Origin: Vicinamibacteraceae bacterium
GTDB lineage: Bacteria; Acidobacteriota; Thermoanaerobaculia; Multivoradales; Multivoraceae
Direction of reading: 5' to 3'
DNA length: 64,000 nucleotides
NCBI GenBank assembly: GCA_012270995.1
Contig: JAAXHG010000051.1
Coordinates: forward strand, 69,768-133,767
Shown: positions 1-8,862 of the stretch, piece after piece
How the letters are laid out: each line of letters opens with the position of its first letter
How positions within the stretch are numbered: the first letter of the stretch is position 1
The notes under the pieces: model-generated
The model's input: only the letters and a program-made list of their open reading frames with translations
What the model was told of the DNA's origin: nothing
Database searches by the model: none
Position numbers and translations under genes: made by a program

Positions 1-2994
1 GAAGGGATAGAGGCCCGGTTCCCTCGGGGCGTTGAAGCTCAGTACCTCTGTTTCGCCCGGCTGGACGAGGCCGGTCCGGAACAGGACCAGGGGCGTCTTC
101 GGGACGTAGCCTGACGCCTCGGCCCCGGCCGGGTTGCGTTCGCCCTCCGCGTCGGCGGCGCGTCCGACCTCTTCGAGCGCCCCGGGCCTGGTGACGACGA
201 CGTTGTGGGGCATCACGTCGCTGTTCTCGAACGTGATCTCGACCGGTCCGCCCGCCCGCACCGTGAACTCCTCGAGGTCGAACAGCATCTGGTGGGGGAC
301 GGGACGCAGAGTGACGATCGCGGCGCCCAGGTTGACGATCTCTTCGCGGAGGTCGGCGCCGCGCTCGCCGCCGCTGCGATCGATCCGCCGGTCGGCGATG
401 CGCAGGCCCAGGTCGTGGATGCGCCGGTAGCGCGGCGAGGTCAGTTCGCGGGCCGGCGCGTCGCGGAGCGCGGCCAGGACCGGTTCGGTCAGCGCGTCCT
501 CGCCGCCGCCGGCGGGCCAGGCGTCGGGAGCTTCGGCGGTGAGTTGCCCGAGGCCTTCGAGCGCCGCCAGCCCGACCTCGGGATCGGAGACGAGATCGGC
601 CAGTCTCCGGAGACTGCGGCCGGCGTCCCGGGTGATGCCGGCGAGCGTCCGCACCGCCGCGTCGAGGACGCTTCGGTCGCGTCCGCGGCGTTCGTCGAAC
701 AGGGAGGAGACGGCGGGGTAGGCCTCCCCCCGGAGCGCCGGCGGCAGGGAGTCCACGGCACGCAGCCAGTCGATCAGCCGGTCGTCCGTCCGTCGGCGAG
801 GCAGCACGTTGTCCGGCGAGGGGTCGCCGGTGGCGACGATCAGGGCGGCGATGGCGGCGCTTCGCGTGCCCTGCCGGGCGCCGTTCTCGGCCAGCGCTTC
901 GAACTCGTCGCGGGCGGCGAGCAGAGAGGGTGCGTCCTGTTCCATCAGGTGCAGGGCGAGGCGGTCGAAGCGCTCCGAATCGGCGGACCGGTCCAGGTCC
1001 AGCTCCGCCAGCTCCCCGGCCAGGAGCATGGCCGGCGTTTCTCGGACGAAACGGCTGCCTCGCTCGCCGCCGGTCAGGCTCGCGAGCGCTTGGCGCTGCC
1101 GCTCGACGCTGGCGTCGGCGCGACGGAGCACGGCTCGGTCGGCGGTTGGGTGCGCGGGCAGGCGCTCGAGCTTGCGAGTCGAGAGGCGGCTCAGCAGGTA
1201 GCCGGCTTCCGGCGGCGCCAGAGTGTCGAGCAGCGGCGGTTCGCGATCCGACTCGAGCGCCGGGAGCCAGAAGTCCTCCAGGGTGTCGACCGTCTCGCCG
1301 AGGACGTAGTCGAGGTAGTAGTCGGTCTGCTGGTCCAGCGCCTTGAGGGCCGCCAGGGTCGCCGGCTCCGACTCCAGGTAACTCAGACCGAGCAGCGCTT
1401 CCAGGCGGGTCCGCGGGAAGGAATCCTCGGCGCGGGCCGCCAGGATCGCCAGGGGATCGTCCAGTTCGCGCCGCCAGAAGCGAGCGACCCGGGTCGCCGC
1501 CGCGCGGGCCCGCGGTTCGGGCGAGTCGAGCATGCGGCGGAGCAGTTCGGGTTCGACGACGTTCAGGTTCTGGTAGAGCCAGAGGGCTTCCAGGCGGTGG
1601 TGCTCCAGGTCGGAGACGTTCGCGTCGTCGCCGGCGCCCAACTCGCGGGTGCCCAGCTCGCGGGCGTCGACGTCGTCCAGCCACGCCTCGACCGCGGCCA
1701 GCACCTCGTCGCGCGGGCGTTCCCGGAGTGCGCGGCGGACGCGGTAGCGGGTCCGGTCCTCGTAGCTCTCCAGCAGCCGGACGAGCGCCGGCGTCGAGGC
1801 GCCCGCGATCTCCGGCGGATCGAGCAGCGGCCGCGAGCCGTGCCGCACGCGCCAGATCCTCCCGTGGTCGTGATCGCGGCGCTCGTCGCGCAGCGAGTAC
1901 TGCATGTGCCCGATCAGCGGGTTGAACCAGTCGACGACGTAGAGCGAACCGTCCGGCCCGAACTGCAGGTCGACGGGCCGGAAGTTGATGTCAGTCGAGT
2001 AGAGGAGAGGCTCGACCTCCTCGGAGGTAAAGCCGGAGTCCTCTTCGATCACCCGGTGCTGCTTGATGCCCTGGAAGCCGATCGTGTTGTTGATCAGGAA
2101 GTTCCCTTGGGCCTCGTCCGGGAAGTGGCGCGAACTGACGATCTCGCAGCCGGATGTCGGTCGGACGATCGAGGTGAACACCTTCATTCGCGGCCGTTTC
2201 GTCGGATAGGGCGCGTTGCCGGTGATCGGAGCGCCGAAGTAGTTCGCGCCGCCGGAGGCGTCGGCAATGAAGTTCTGTCCCCACCGGTCGAAGACGTGGC
2301 CCCAGGGATTCGCGAAGGGGTAGGAGACGAACACCTCCAGGTGGAAGCGCCGCGGTTTGTAGCGGAAGACTCCGGCGTCGACCAGCCGCACCGGCCCGTA
2401 CGGCGTCTCGACCTGGCTGTGGTGGAACACCCCCTCCTGGAAGTAGAGCGCGCCGCCGGGTCCCCAGGTGAAGGCCGAGATCGAGTGGTGGCTGTCTTCG
2501 GTGCCGAAGCCGTGGAGGATGACTTCGTAGCGGTCGGCCACGTCGTCGCCGTCGGTGTCCTCGATGAACATCAGGTTCGGCTGCTGGGCCACGTAGACGC
2601 CGCCGTCACCGAGTTCGAAGCCGGTCGGCACGTGGAGGCCGCGGGCGAAGATGGTGTGGTGGTCGGCGCGGCCGTCGCCGTCGCGGTCCTCGAGGATGAC
2701 GATCTTGTCGTCGGGTTCCTCGTCCGGGAGTCGCTGGGGGTAGGAGGGCATGGTCGCCACCCACAGCCGGCCCCGGGAGTCGAACGTCAGCGCCACCGGA
2801 TTCCCGATGGGGAAGTCCTGCTCGGAGGCGAACAGCGAGACCTCGTAGCCCTCGGCGGGGTGGAGGTGTTGCAACGCGTATGCCGGATCGCGGGCTTCGA
2901 ACCGGGGCTCGCCGCCGAGGTTCGGTTCCTCGTCGGCGACGTTCTGTGCCGCGGCCGGACCGAAAGCGAGAGCCGCGGTCAGCACGGCGGTCAT
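1..2994 (-). CDS. PVC-type membrane-bound dehydrogenase with HEAT repeats and C-terminal cupredoxin (3' partial)
   Basis: The minus-strand frame opens at ATG 2994 with a short signal peptide (MTAVLTAALAFGPAAAQ) and runs off the window edge after about 998 codons. Residues about 40-370 form a six-bladed propeller-like region of the Piru_Ver_Nterm/PVC dehydrogenase type, with repeated Asp-rich turns (ILEDRDGDGRAD, FIEDTDGDDVADRY) and the motif VVDWFNPLIGHMQ. The middle is Leu/Arg-rich and HEAT-like. The last 100 visible residues are a plastocyanin/azurin-like domain (ITFENSDVMPHNVVV), whose Cys and second His ligands would lie beyond base 1. No CxxCH heme motif is visible, unlike many PVC-type relatives. 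It is probably an exported sugar or alcohol dehydrogenase passing electrons to copper. The SGNH gene lies 158 nt upstream on the same strand, a pairing common in Planctomycetota/Acidobacteriota. The substrate is unknown. Confidence 0.85.
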   Translation of the reverse strand, partial: MTAVLTAALAFGPAAAQNVADEEPNLGGEPRFEARDPAYALQHLHPAEGYEVSLFASEQDFPIGNPVALTFDSRGRLWVATMPSYPQRLPDEEPDDKIVILEDRDGDGRADHHTIFARGLHVPTGFELGDGGVYVAQQPNLMFIEDTDGDDVADRYEVILHGFGTEDSHHSISAFTWGPGGALYFQEGVFHHSQVETPYGPVRLVDAGVFRYKPRRFHLEVFVSYPFANPWGHVFDRWGQNFIADASGGANYFGAPITGNAPYPTKRPRMKVFTSIVRPTSGCEIVSSRHFPDEAQGNFLINNTIGFQGIKQHRVIEEDSGFTSEEVEPLLYSTDINFRPVDLQFGPDGSLYVVDWFNPLIGHMQYSLRDERRDHDHGRIWRVRHGSRPLLDPPEIAGASTPALVRLLESYEDRTRYRVRRALRERPRDEVLAAVEAWLDDVDARELGTRELGAGDDANVSDLEHHRLEALWLYQNLNVVEPELLRRMLDSPEPRARAAATRVARFWRRELDDPLAILAARAEDSFPRTRLEALLGLSYLESEPATLAALKALDQQTDYYLDYVLGETVDTLEDFWLPALESDREPPLLDTLAPPEAGYLLSRLSTRKLERLPAHPTADRAVLRRADASVERQRQALASLTGGERGSRFVRETPAMLLAGELAELDLDRSADSERFDRLALHLMEQDAPSLLAARDEFEALAENGARQGTRSAAIAALIVATGDPSPDNVLPRRRTDDRLIDWLRAVDSLPPALRGEAYPAVSSLFDERRGRDRSVLDAAVRTLAGITRDAGRSLRRLADLVSDPEVGLAALEGLGQLTAEAPDAWPAGGGEDALTEPVLAALRDAPARELTSPRYRRIHDLGLRIADRRIDRSGGERGADLREEIVNLGAAIVTLRPVPHQMLFDLEEFTVRAGGPVEITFENSDVMPHNVVVTRPGALEEVGRAADAEGERNPAGAEASGYVPKTPLVLFRTGLVQPGETEVLSFNAPREPGLYPF

Positions 2995-3083
2995 GGCGAT
3001 CCGCCGACCGTTCGGGGATTCCTCACTGGGCGGCCCGGCCTGACATCCGACCGCCCGAAGGCGGGCGCTCGGACCGTGACGCG

Positions 3084-3133
3084 GCTGGCGCGGGCACGCG
3101 CCAGCCGGGGTTTGGCCGGCATCCGCGTGCCGG
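3084..3133. terminator. Two GC-rich hairpins between the SGNH and dehydrogenase genes
   Basis: A perfect 9-bp stem (GCTGGCGCG at 3084-3092, loop GGCA, CGCGCCAGC at 3097-3105) is followed by CCGGCA/TGCCGG around 3116-3133. Neither has a strong T-run, so this may be an attenuating or stabilising structure, or a dispersed palindromic repeat, rather than a true terminator. A 14-base string inside it recurs inverted at 62690-62703. Confidence 0.4.
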
Positions 3134-3152
3134 AGGTGCGCGGCTGGGCGAA

Positions 3153-4316
3153 TCATCGGTCCACGCGCTCCAGGCGCCAGACTTCGTCCGACCGGGCGAG
3201 CGCCGCAGCCTCCAGGTCGAGTTCGCCGACCAGTTCGTCGAAGCGGACCATTTCGGGCGGGAAGGAGTGAACGCCGAAGGGCTCCTTGCGCCCGCCGTAG
3301 ATGTAGTAGCCGTTCACGGCACGGTAGCGGTCGAAGAACAGCCGGCTCTTGTGCAGCACCACGCGGCGCAGGCCGTCGCCGGCCTCCATCAGCGCGGCGA
3401 TGGCCGACGTCTCCTGGATTTGGAGTCCGTTCGCCCACTCTCCGTCGCCGGCGGAGGCCAGGGTCTGGTCGCCGCGTCGCAGCGCGTAGTAGCCGGGCGC
3501 CAGGTCGCGGACGCTGATCCGCAGCCGGTCCGGTTTCCCGTTGGGCCCCGGCGGCAGAACCGGCGGGCGGATCTCCAGTTCCGCGGCGCCTTCGGCCGAG
3601 GCGGCGACCGTACCCGGCGCCGGAACGTCGAGCGCTTCGAGGAGCACCCGGGAGGCGTGCCAGTAGCCGGCCTCGTTCAGATGCACGCCGTTGACCGTCA
3701 GCGGCGCCGGTTCGGCGGCAAACGCGGCCGCGACGCCGTCGAAGATGTCGAGGAAGGGCACGCCGCTCTCGGCCGCGACGGCTCGGGCCGCCTCGGCGTA
3801 GTCCCGCAGGTCGACGTTGCGGCGTTCGACCGCCGCCGCGTCGAGCCCGCGGCCGGAGGGCAGCGCCTGTTGCGGTATGGGCGAAACGAGAGCGATGCGA
3901 GGCGGCTCGGAGCCGTTGTAGATCTGCTTCGAGACGTGGCGGAGCAGCCTGCCGAGGTCGTTCCTGAACGCCGGCAGGCCTTCGTTGCCGGCGAACGATT
4001 CATTGGCGCCGTAGAACAGCAGCACGACGTCCGCGCCCTGCGCCTCGAGATGACGGTCGACCGCGCCGAAGTCCAGCGGCCGCGGCCGCAGCGCCGTCTC
4101 GTCGGCCGACCAGGCGAGATTGCGCACCGACAGCTCCAGGTCCGGGAAGGCGGCGAGCAGCCCGCTCTCGAAGTATCCGAAGAGCTGGAATCGCTCGGCG
4201 AACGTGTTGCCGACCAGGCAGAGCCGGTCGCCGTGGCGAAGCTGGAGCGTGGAGGCTTCCGCCGCGGAGGCGCCGGCCGCGACGAGTGCGAACAGGAGGG
4301 CGGACAGTTTCTTCAC
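3153..4316 (-). CDS. SGNH/GDSL-family hydrolase, PVC-dehydrogenase-associated type
   Basis: This is a 387-residue exported protein. The start is a GTG (translated Met), followed by KKLSALLFALVAAGASAAEA as signal peptide. SGNH blocks are visible: block I as VGNTFAERFQ (G-N-T where classical members have G-D-S), block III as FYGANESF, and block V as NGVHLNEAGYWH with the catalytic His. The family hydrolyses esters or acyl/acetyl groups on glycans, and this subgroup is typically encoded beside PVC-type dehydrogenases, as it is here. A -10-like TAGGAT lies at 4327-4332, 10 nt before the GTG, with no Shine-Dalgarno, so the message may have a very short leader. The substrate cannot be told from sequence. 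Confidence 0.8.
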   Translation of the reverse strand: MKKLSALLFALVAAGASAAEASTLQLRHGDRLCLVGNTFAERFQLFGYFESGLLAAFPDLELSVRNLAWSADETALRPRPLDFGAVDRHLEAQGADVVLLFYGANESFAGNEGLPAFRNDLGRLLRHVSKQIYNGSEPPRIALVSPIPQQALPSGRGLDAAAVERRNVDLRDYAEAARAVAAESGVPFLDIFDGVAAAFAAEPAPLTVNGVHLNEAGYWHASRVLLEALDVPAPGTVAASAEGAAELEIRPPVLPPGPNGKPDRLRISVRDLAPGYYALRRGDQTLASAGDGEWANGLQIQETSAIAALMEAGDGLRRVVLHKSRLFFDRYRAVNGYYIYGGRKEPFGVHSFPPEMVRFDELVGELDLEAAALARSDEVWRLERVDR

Positions 4317-4539
4317 GCGGACGCGGATCCTACTAGCCTCTCCGCTTTGGGGCGCCGGCAGCCGGTGCGCAATGATGCCGTTCAGCTGGTCACTCGATAT
4401 CCCTGAGCGCCCGCGGCAATCCGTGTGACGCCCTGTGCGCGGCGATTGCCGGCGACATCAAGGATCACAACAGTGTTGGCCGATCAGGAGCGGTTTAGCA
4501 TTAGCGCGTCGCGCGGGACCCCTTGCCGCTCTGTCCCGC

Positions 4540-6717
4540 TCAGCCGCCGGGTTCGATCAGGTGGACGGCCTCCTGGCGGCGGAACGCGTAGATTGAGGTG
4601 TTGAGGAACCGTTCGTTGAACACGCCGACCCGGCAGAGTTCGTCGAAGTGCTCGATCTCAAGCCCGGTCACCTTGACGAACAGGGCGGTCTCGATCCTTC
4701 GGATGACGTCCCGGAGCGACTCTTCCCGGAAGTCGGTCAGGTACATGAACAGCGGCACCTTGCACAGAAACTGCAGGAGCTTCTCGCGCAGTTCGAGGTG
4801 CCTCTTCCTGGCATCGTTCTGTTCGGCCTTGCCGGGCTTCTTCCCCTCCCTGCGGAGTTTCCTGAGCGTGTCGTCGGCGTTGACCACCTTCCGCGCGTGG
4901 TCACGGAGGCCGCGGAAAGCCTCGATGTTGGCCAGCGCGTCGCAGAGCGACTGGTTTTCGAGGAGGTTGGCCAGCGTGTCCCGGTCCAGATTGACCAGAC
5001 GCGGCGACTGCCAGCGTTTGGCCAACATCGCGGCGCCGATTCCCGAGTAGGCGTAGTCGAGAAGCGCGTTCTCGTTGAGCCTGACCATCTTCCCGTCCTC
5101 GTAGCAGAGCACCGGCAGGAAGTTGAGGAAGGAGTGAACCTCGGCGGCCTTCAGATTGCGCAGCATGAAGATGCCGCCCCACTGCGGCACGGTAACGCCG
5201 GTCAGGAGCTTGCCGCAGGTGAGCGTGATCGTCTTCGTCTTCGTTCCGTCGCCGATGGCGGTCGAGACCGGCCCGAGCGCCGCGAGCCCCGACTTGTTGC
5301 CGCCTGCGGCGAGGATCACGTCATACCCCCCGAAGAACGGGTGGTCCTCCAACATCGCCCTCATCGCCCGGCAGGCGGCGATGTCGGGCAGGAACCAGAC
5401 GGTGTGCTGAAGCGTCCGTTTGAGTTCCGGCGTGGCGTAGGGCGCGCAGGACGGCGCTTCGCCGGGCACGGCCGGCCGGTGCGTCCAGTCGAGCCAGGAG
5501 CGAACGTCACGCGGCCTGTCGAAGACCCAGACGCCGTCTTCGCCGCGTTGCCCCTTGAAGAACGCGTTCAGGTCGAACTCGTCCTCGAAGCTGCTCTCGG
5601 CGTACTTCTTGACGGCATCCCCCATCCGGTAGGCGTACATCCGCAGTTCGGGCAGTTCGGCGTAGGGGCTGGCTGGATCTCCGCCTCGGTTGCGCTTTTC
5701 GGTCTGCTCGTCTCCGTAGGTCCAGTTGAAGATCTGGTCTTCCATGAACTCGCCCTGGGCCAGTGCCCTGAAGGGCGTGCCCGAGAGATAGAGCCAGTTC
5801 GCGGCGGTGAGTTGTTCTTCGAAGGCCTCTCTTCGGAAGTCCTCCGCCTCGGCTTGGGCCTCGCTCCTGGCTTGGTTCGTCTCGGTGTCGTAGAGGGTCT
5901 TCGCCCCATCGCGCCAAGCGCCGAAGTGGTACTCGTCGACCACGATGCAGTCCCACTGCTCGGCGTAGACGAGTTCGAGCGAGTCCTTGATCCCGCCGGC
6001 CGGCCCTGGCGTCAACAGCTTCTGGAAGGAAACGAGCTGCGCGAGCGGCCTGCTCTCGTCGACGGAGTCCCAGCTGTCTTCCCTGCCCAGGAACTGCCAG
6101 TCGTCGAAGTCGACGTGCTTCTCGATGATCTCGCGCCAGGCACCCTCGGCCGCCGGCTTGAACGTGAGGACCAGAAGTCGCCGCCAGCCCATGGTTCTCG
6201 CCAGTTGGTAGGCGGCGAAGGTCTTGCCGAAACGCATCTTCGCGTTCCAGAGGAAGTGCCGAGCCTTGGGATCGTGATGGGAGCGGAGATAGCGAGCCGT
6301 CTCACCGACGGCCCTCTCCTGCTCGGCACGCATCTGGAACGCCCATGGCTTCGCGGTGCGGTGCCTGGTCCGCACCGCGTGGTAGGCGCTCTTCACTTCC
6401 CGCAGAGAGGCTTCGAACCACTCGGTCGGTTGGCCGGAGGTCTTTCGGGTGCGGAAGGCGCCGGTGTCCTCGAGCTCGGCGTGGACAGCGCTGTCCCTGA
6501 ATTCGTCGCCTTCCTCCGTCAAGGCGGCTTCTTCAAAGAGGATCTCCACCGGTTCGGGGCTGTTCTCCTGCTCGGCGATTCGCTTTCTCGCGTCGCGCTC
6601 CGTGTAGCCGACCTTGATCCAGCCTCGGCCGCCGCTTCGTTTTGTCCACTCCTGCTTCGAGCGACTCGCCGTCGTGTAGGCGTAGATGACTGGGCGTCTG
6701 GCTGCCTCGTCGCTCAT
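4540..6717 (-). CDS. GIY-YIG nuclease/DEAD-box helicase fusion of a restriction-modification operon, apparently lacking helicase motif VI
   Basis: The protein has 725 residues from the ATG at 6717, which overlaps the methyltransferase stop (ATGA); an in-frame ATG at 6804 would lie inside that gene. Residues 1-115 look like a T5orf172/GIY-YIG nuclease domain (VIYAYTT...GWIKVGYTERDARKRI...). The helicase follows: Walker A-like NAKMRFGKTFAAYQLA, Walker B CIVVDEYHFGAW, motif III YLSGTPFRAL, and LTCGKLLTGVTVPQWGG. Relatives as I know them continue after MLRNL with roughly 60-70 residues that include a QAAFRVQ motif VI and a YVFDFAPNRAL segment. Here LRNLKA runs straight into HSFLNFLPVL (DNA near 5135-5155), in frame. 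The conserved C-terminus (FMYLTDFREESL) is intact. Helicase activity is therefore doubtful. Confidence 0.8.
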   Translation of the reverse strand: MSDEAARRPVIYAYTTASRSKQEWTKRSGGRGWIKVGYTERDARKRIAEQENSPEPVEILFEEAALTEEGDEFRDSAVHAELEDTGAFRTRKTSGQPTEWFEASLREVKSAYHAVRTRHRTAKPWAFQMRAEQERAVGETARYLRSHHDPKARHFLWNAKMRFGKTFAAYQLARTMGWRRLLVLTFKPAAEGAWREIIEKHVDFDDWQFLGREDSWDSVDESRPLAQLVSFQKLLTPGPAGGIKDSLELVYAEQWDCIVVDEYHFGAWRDGAKTLYDTETNQARSEAQAEAEDFRREAFEEQLTAANWLYLSGTPFRALAQGEFMEDQIFNWTYGDEQTEKRNRGGDPASPYAELPELRMYAYRMGDAVKKYAESSFEDEFDLNAFFKGQRGEDGVWVFDRPRDVRSWLDWTHRPAVPGEAPSCAPYATPELKRTLQHTVWFLPDIAACRAMRAMLEDHPFFGGYDVILAAGGNKSGLAALGPVSTAIGDGTKTKTITLTCGKLLTGVTVPQWGGIFMLRNLKAAEVHSFLNFLPVLCYEDGKMVRLNENALLDYAYSGIGAAMLAKRWQSPRLVNLDRDTLANLLENQSLCDALANIEAFRGLRDHARKVVNADDTLRKLRREGKKPGKAEQNDARKRHLELREKLLQFLCKVPLFMYLTDFREESLRDVIRRIETALFVKVTGLEIEHFDELCRVGVFNERFLNTSIYAFRRQEAVHLIEPGG

Positions 6718-7748
6718 GCCGGCATCTCCCGGATCGTCTTCTCTATGTGGACGATGTCGTCCTCGCTCAGGCCGAAGTGCCGATAAAGCTCGGCGTCGGT
6801 CCATTTCTCCAGCACGGACATCGCCCGGCTGTCGCGGACGAACACGTCGAGCGCGTCGAGGCGGCGTCGAACCGCTCGCGTCGGGTCCCCCTCAGCTACT
6901 ACGAGGCAGTCGCCGTCGTGCTCTGCGTCCCAAAGGAAGCAGCACCCCCCTGCAATGTCCACGCCAACGAAGAGGTCGTTCATGTCCGGGTAGTCCACAA
7001 GATGCGACAGGCGGCGGTCGGCCAGCATCTCCCGGCGGAAGCCGTCGAGGCCCTTGCCGCCGGTGTACCAGCGCGCCGGGACGACGAACGCGATGTAGCG
7101 CGGTTCGAGCGCCTTGGCCGCCTGGATGAATCGGTGGTACAAGGGGCGCGAACTCTTGCCGAAGCCGCCGTCATCGAGCTGATAGGGCGGGTTCCCTACG
7201 ATCACGTCGAAGCGCATGTCCTCCCCTTCGAAGATGTCGGCCGGGTCGAGGTGCAGGAACGGATAGGCGTGCCCTTCTCTGCCTTCGCGCGCTCCCAGTG
7301 CCTTCTGGCTGGCGCCGCAGCGACGGCACTTGCCTCCGTGCCACTCGTGCTTCGACTCCGGGAACCGGATGTTCCCGTCTTCGTCGTCGAACCGGAGGAC
7401 GCTGTACTCCGTGTTGGCGAAGCGACAGTGGTAGAGCGTGCGGCGAGAGATGAGGCCCGTCAGTTCCGTGATCGCCAAGCCGTGGAGCATGTTCCTGAGG
7501 ATGTGCTCGCGACGCTCCCGAGCATTCGGGATGGCTGCATCGAGCCCTTCCATGAGCCGGCGTTCCGCCTCCCGGAGGAAGACGCCGCTCTTCGATCCCG
7601 GGTCGAGCCAGCGCAGGCCGGGGTCGGACCACACGTGCTCCGGGAGCAGATCGAGAATCGCGTTCGCGACCCGCGGCGGCGTGAAGACCTCGTCGCTCGA
7701 CAGGTTGGCCAGACAGTCGAGAATGTCGGCCGGTTGCCGGGCGATCAT
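6714..7748 (-). CDS. Eco57I-type N6-adenine DNA methyltransferase, target-recognition region apparently missing
   Basis: This 344-residue protein starts at ATG 7748, which overlaps the preceding stop (ATGA). It has an FTPP motif near the N-terminus, a motif I region WLDPGSKSGVFLRE, a Cys4-like knuckle (CRRCGAS after HGGK), and the catalytic motif IV GNPPY. It should bind S-adenosylmethionine and methylate adenine. The C-terminus reads VRDSRAMSVLEK then WTDAELYRHFGLSEDD, the usual last segment of much longer relatives (about 500-600 residues). The 150-200 residue specificity region expected between them is absent, with a junction near 6800-6812. It may be an inactive remnant or depend on a partner for specificity. 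It is the middle gene of a three-gene operon. Confidence 0.75.
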   Translation of the reverse strand: MIARQPADILDCLANLSSDEVFTPPRVANAILDLLPEHVWSDPGLRWLDPGSKSGVFLREAERRLMEGLDAAIPNARERREHILRNMLHGLAITELTGLISRRTLYHCRFANTEYSVLRFDDEDGNIRFPESKHEWHGGKCRRCGASQKALGAREGREGHAYPFLHLDPADIFEGEDMRFDVIVGNPPYQLDDGGFGKSSRPLYHRFIQAAKALEPRYIAFVVPARWYTGGKGLDGFRREMLADRRLSHLVDYPDMNDLFVGVDIAGGCCFLWDAEHDGDCLVVAEGDPTRAVRRRLDALDVFVRDSRAMSVLEKWTDAELYRHFGLSEDDIVHIEKTIREMPA

Positions 7749-8386
7749 CCGCCGGTCTCCCGGCCGAACTGCCTCCAGTGCAGGGGGCCCTCCGTGACCG
7801 GCGCCTCGGCGAGCAACGGCAGACGTCGCGGATCCCCTACCGGCAGTTGGCTGCTGAACATCGTCGTGGTCAGTTCGAAGCAGCCCGGCGAACCGCTTGG
7901 CAAGAACTCGGTGACCGGGAAGTCGTCGTGCAGGAAGTCCGCGCGGACGAGGTTTCGTTCCAGAACGAAGTCGGCCGCTCGACCGTAGGCGTCGGGCGGG
8001 GCTTCGCCGAGCGCATCGCGGTGTGCGTCGAGAAGGAGGCCGGCCAACCGTTGCCTCGCCTCCCGGACGTTCCGTCCGTCGATGTCCACGCCGTAGGCGG
8101 AAGCGAGGCCCGTGAGTGCGGCGAACCGATACTCCTCCCCGTCGGATGCGCTTCCCGTCGCGAGAGCGAGTTTGGCGCGGAGAACTTCGACCAGGAACTG
8201 CCCGTGGCCGCAGGCGGGGTCCAGACACTTCGAGTCGAGTCGTTCGAGCTCAGGCTCCGGAACGAGCTCGAGGATGCGCCGTACAAGCCAGGTCGGCGTG
8301 AACACCTCGCCCAGTTCGGCGACCCGGGAAGGATCGCGGATGAGGGGGACTTCGCTGCCGGAGCGTGTCGAGGCGGCGCCTTGCAT
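7745..8386 (-). CDS. Small SAM-dependent methyltransferase-like protein of the restriction-modification operon
   Basis: The product has 213 residues. It begins MQGAAS and contains an FTP motif (LGEVFTPTWLVRRIL) and a SAM-binding motif I, CLDPACGHGQFLVEVL, followed by an acidic GVDIDGRNV. No NPPY/DPPY catalytic motif is present, so on its own it is unlikely to methylate DNA. It is the first gene of the operon and overlaps the next methyltransferase by ATGA. It may be a regulatory or scaffold half, or the amino half of a once longer enzyme. The C-terminal tail (SSQLPVGDPRRLPLL onward) has no recognised motif. The family assignment is firm; the role is not. Confidence 0.7.
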   Translation of the reverse strand: MQGAASTRSGSEVPLIRDPSRVAELGEVFTPTWLVRRILELVPEPELERLDSKCLDPACGHGQFLVEVLRAKLALATGSASDGEEYRFAALTGLASAYGVDIDGRNVREARQRLAGLLLDAHRDALGEAPPDAYGRAADFVLERNLVRADFLHDDFPVTEFLPSGSPGCFELTTTMFSSQLPVGDPRRLPLLAEAPVTEGPLHWRQFGRETGG

Positions 8387-8667
8387 TCGTCGAGTCTAGG
8401 CCGCTCGCGGAACCGGGAAGGGTCGGTCCGGAGGCCGGTGCGTGCACACGTGGTTTCGGTGGAACGAGTGAATACTACCGTCCGCGCTTTGCCGGCGCGC
8501 ATTGTCGTCTTAAGGGCCCTTGAGGGCCGCCACCGGAGGCGGCGGGTAGCGACGACGCTGGCGTAGCCGACAACGCTCGCCAGGCAGTGGGTCGACACGA
8601 GGGAGAACGCGAAGGCCAGTGATCGCAGGGTGGCGCAGGCTGCCTCGTGACTCAGCGAACCGCGCCG
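8387..8667. other. Geneless spacer upstream of the restriction-modification operon
   Basis: These 281 nt lie between the operon start and a small ORF. I see no convincing coding frame on either strand. The palindrome AAGGGCCCTT lies at about 8511-8520. The operon promoter should be near 8390-8450, but no consensus hexamers are obvious. Confidence 0.4.
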
Positions 8668-8862
8668 CTAGGCACCGTACGCGTGCTTCGGTTTTGGCGC
8701 TGCATCCCACACCCGGCCGCGCCTGACATTCATCTCATGACGAGCCTTGGCGTTCCGTAGCCGCGCCTCCGCCAGTTTGACTCGCAGGTCGTGCGGCACT
8801 TCGAAGCCGCCCTCCTCACGGTCCCTGACGCGGTCTTCAAGCGGCTTCTTCGTCCGGACCAT
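8668..8862 (-). CDS. Small charged protein overlapping the Ntn-hydrolase gene
   Basis: A 64-residue, strongly charged protein (MVRTKKPLEDRVRDREEGG...). Its ATG at 8862 follows a good Shine-Dalgarno, AAGGAGG, 6-7 nt upstream, and lies inside the 3' end of the Ntn-hydrolase frame (26-nt overlap in another frame), which suggests translational coupling. The middle is helical and rich in Arg/Ala/Glu (VKLAEARLRNAKARHEMNV). I do not recognise a family. It is likely co-transcribed with the Ntn hydrolase and could be its partner or a leftover of the same accessory module. Confidence 0.5.
   Translation of the reverse strand: MVRTKKPLEDRVRDREEGGFEVPHDLRVKLAEARLRNAKARHEMNVRRGRVWDAAPKPKHAYGA

Noticed and set aside
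205..3270. Long plus-strand open frame opposite the PVC-type dehydrogenase
   Set aside because: Low-complexity Arg/Glu/Val-rich product with no domain; typical antisense frame of high-GC coding DNA.
4648..6786. Long plus-strand open frame opposite the GIY-YIG/helicase gene
   Set aside because: No recognisable motifs; the minus strand carries clear helicase motifs over the same bases.
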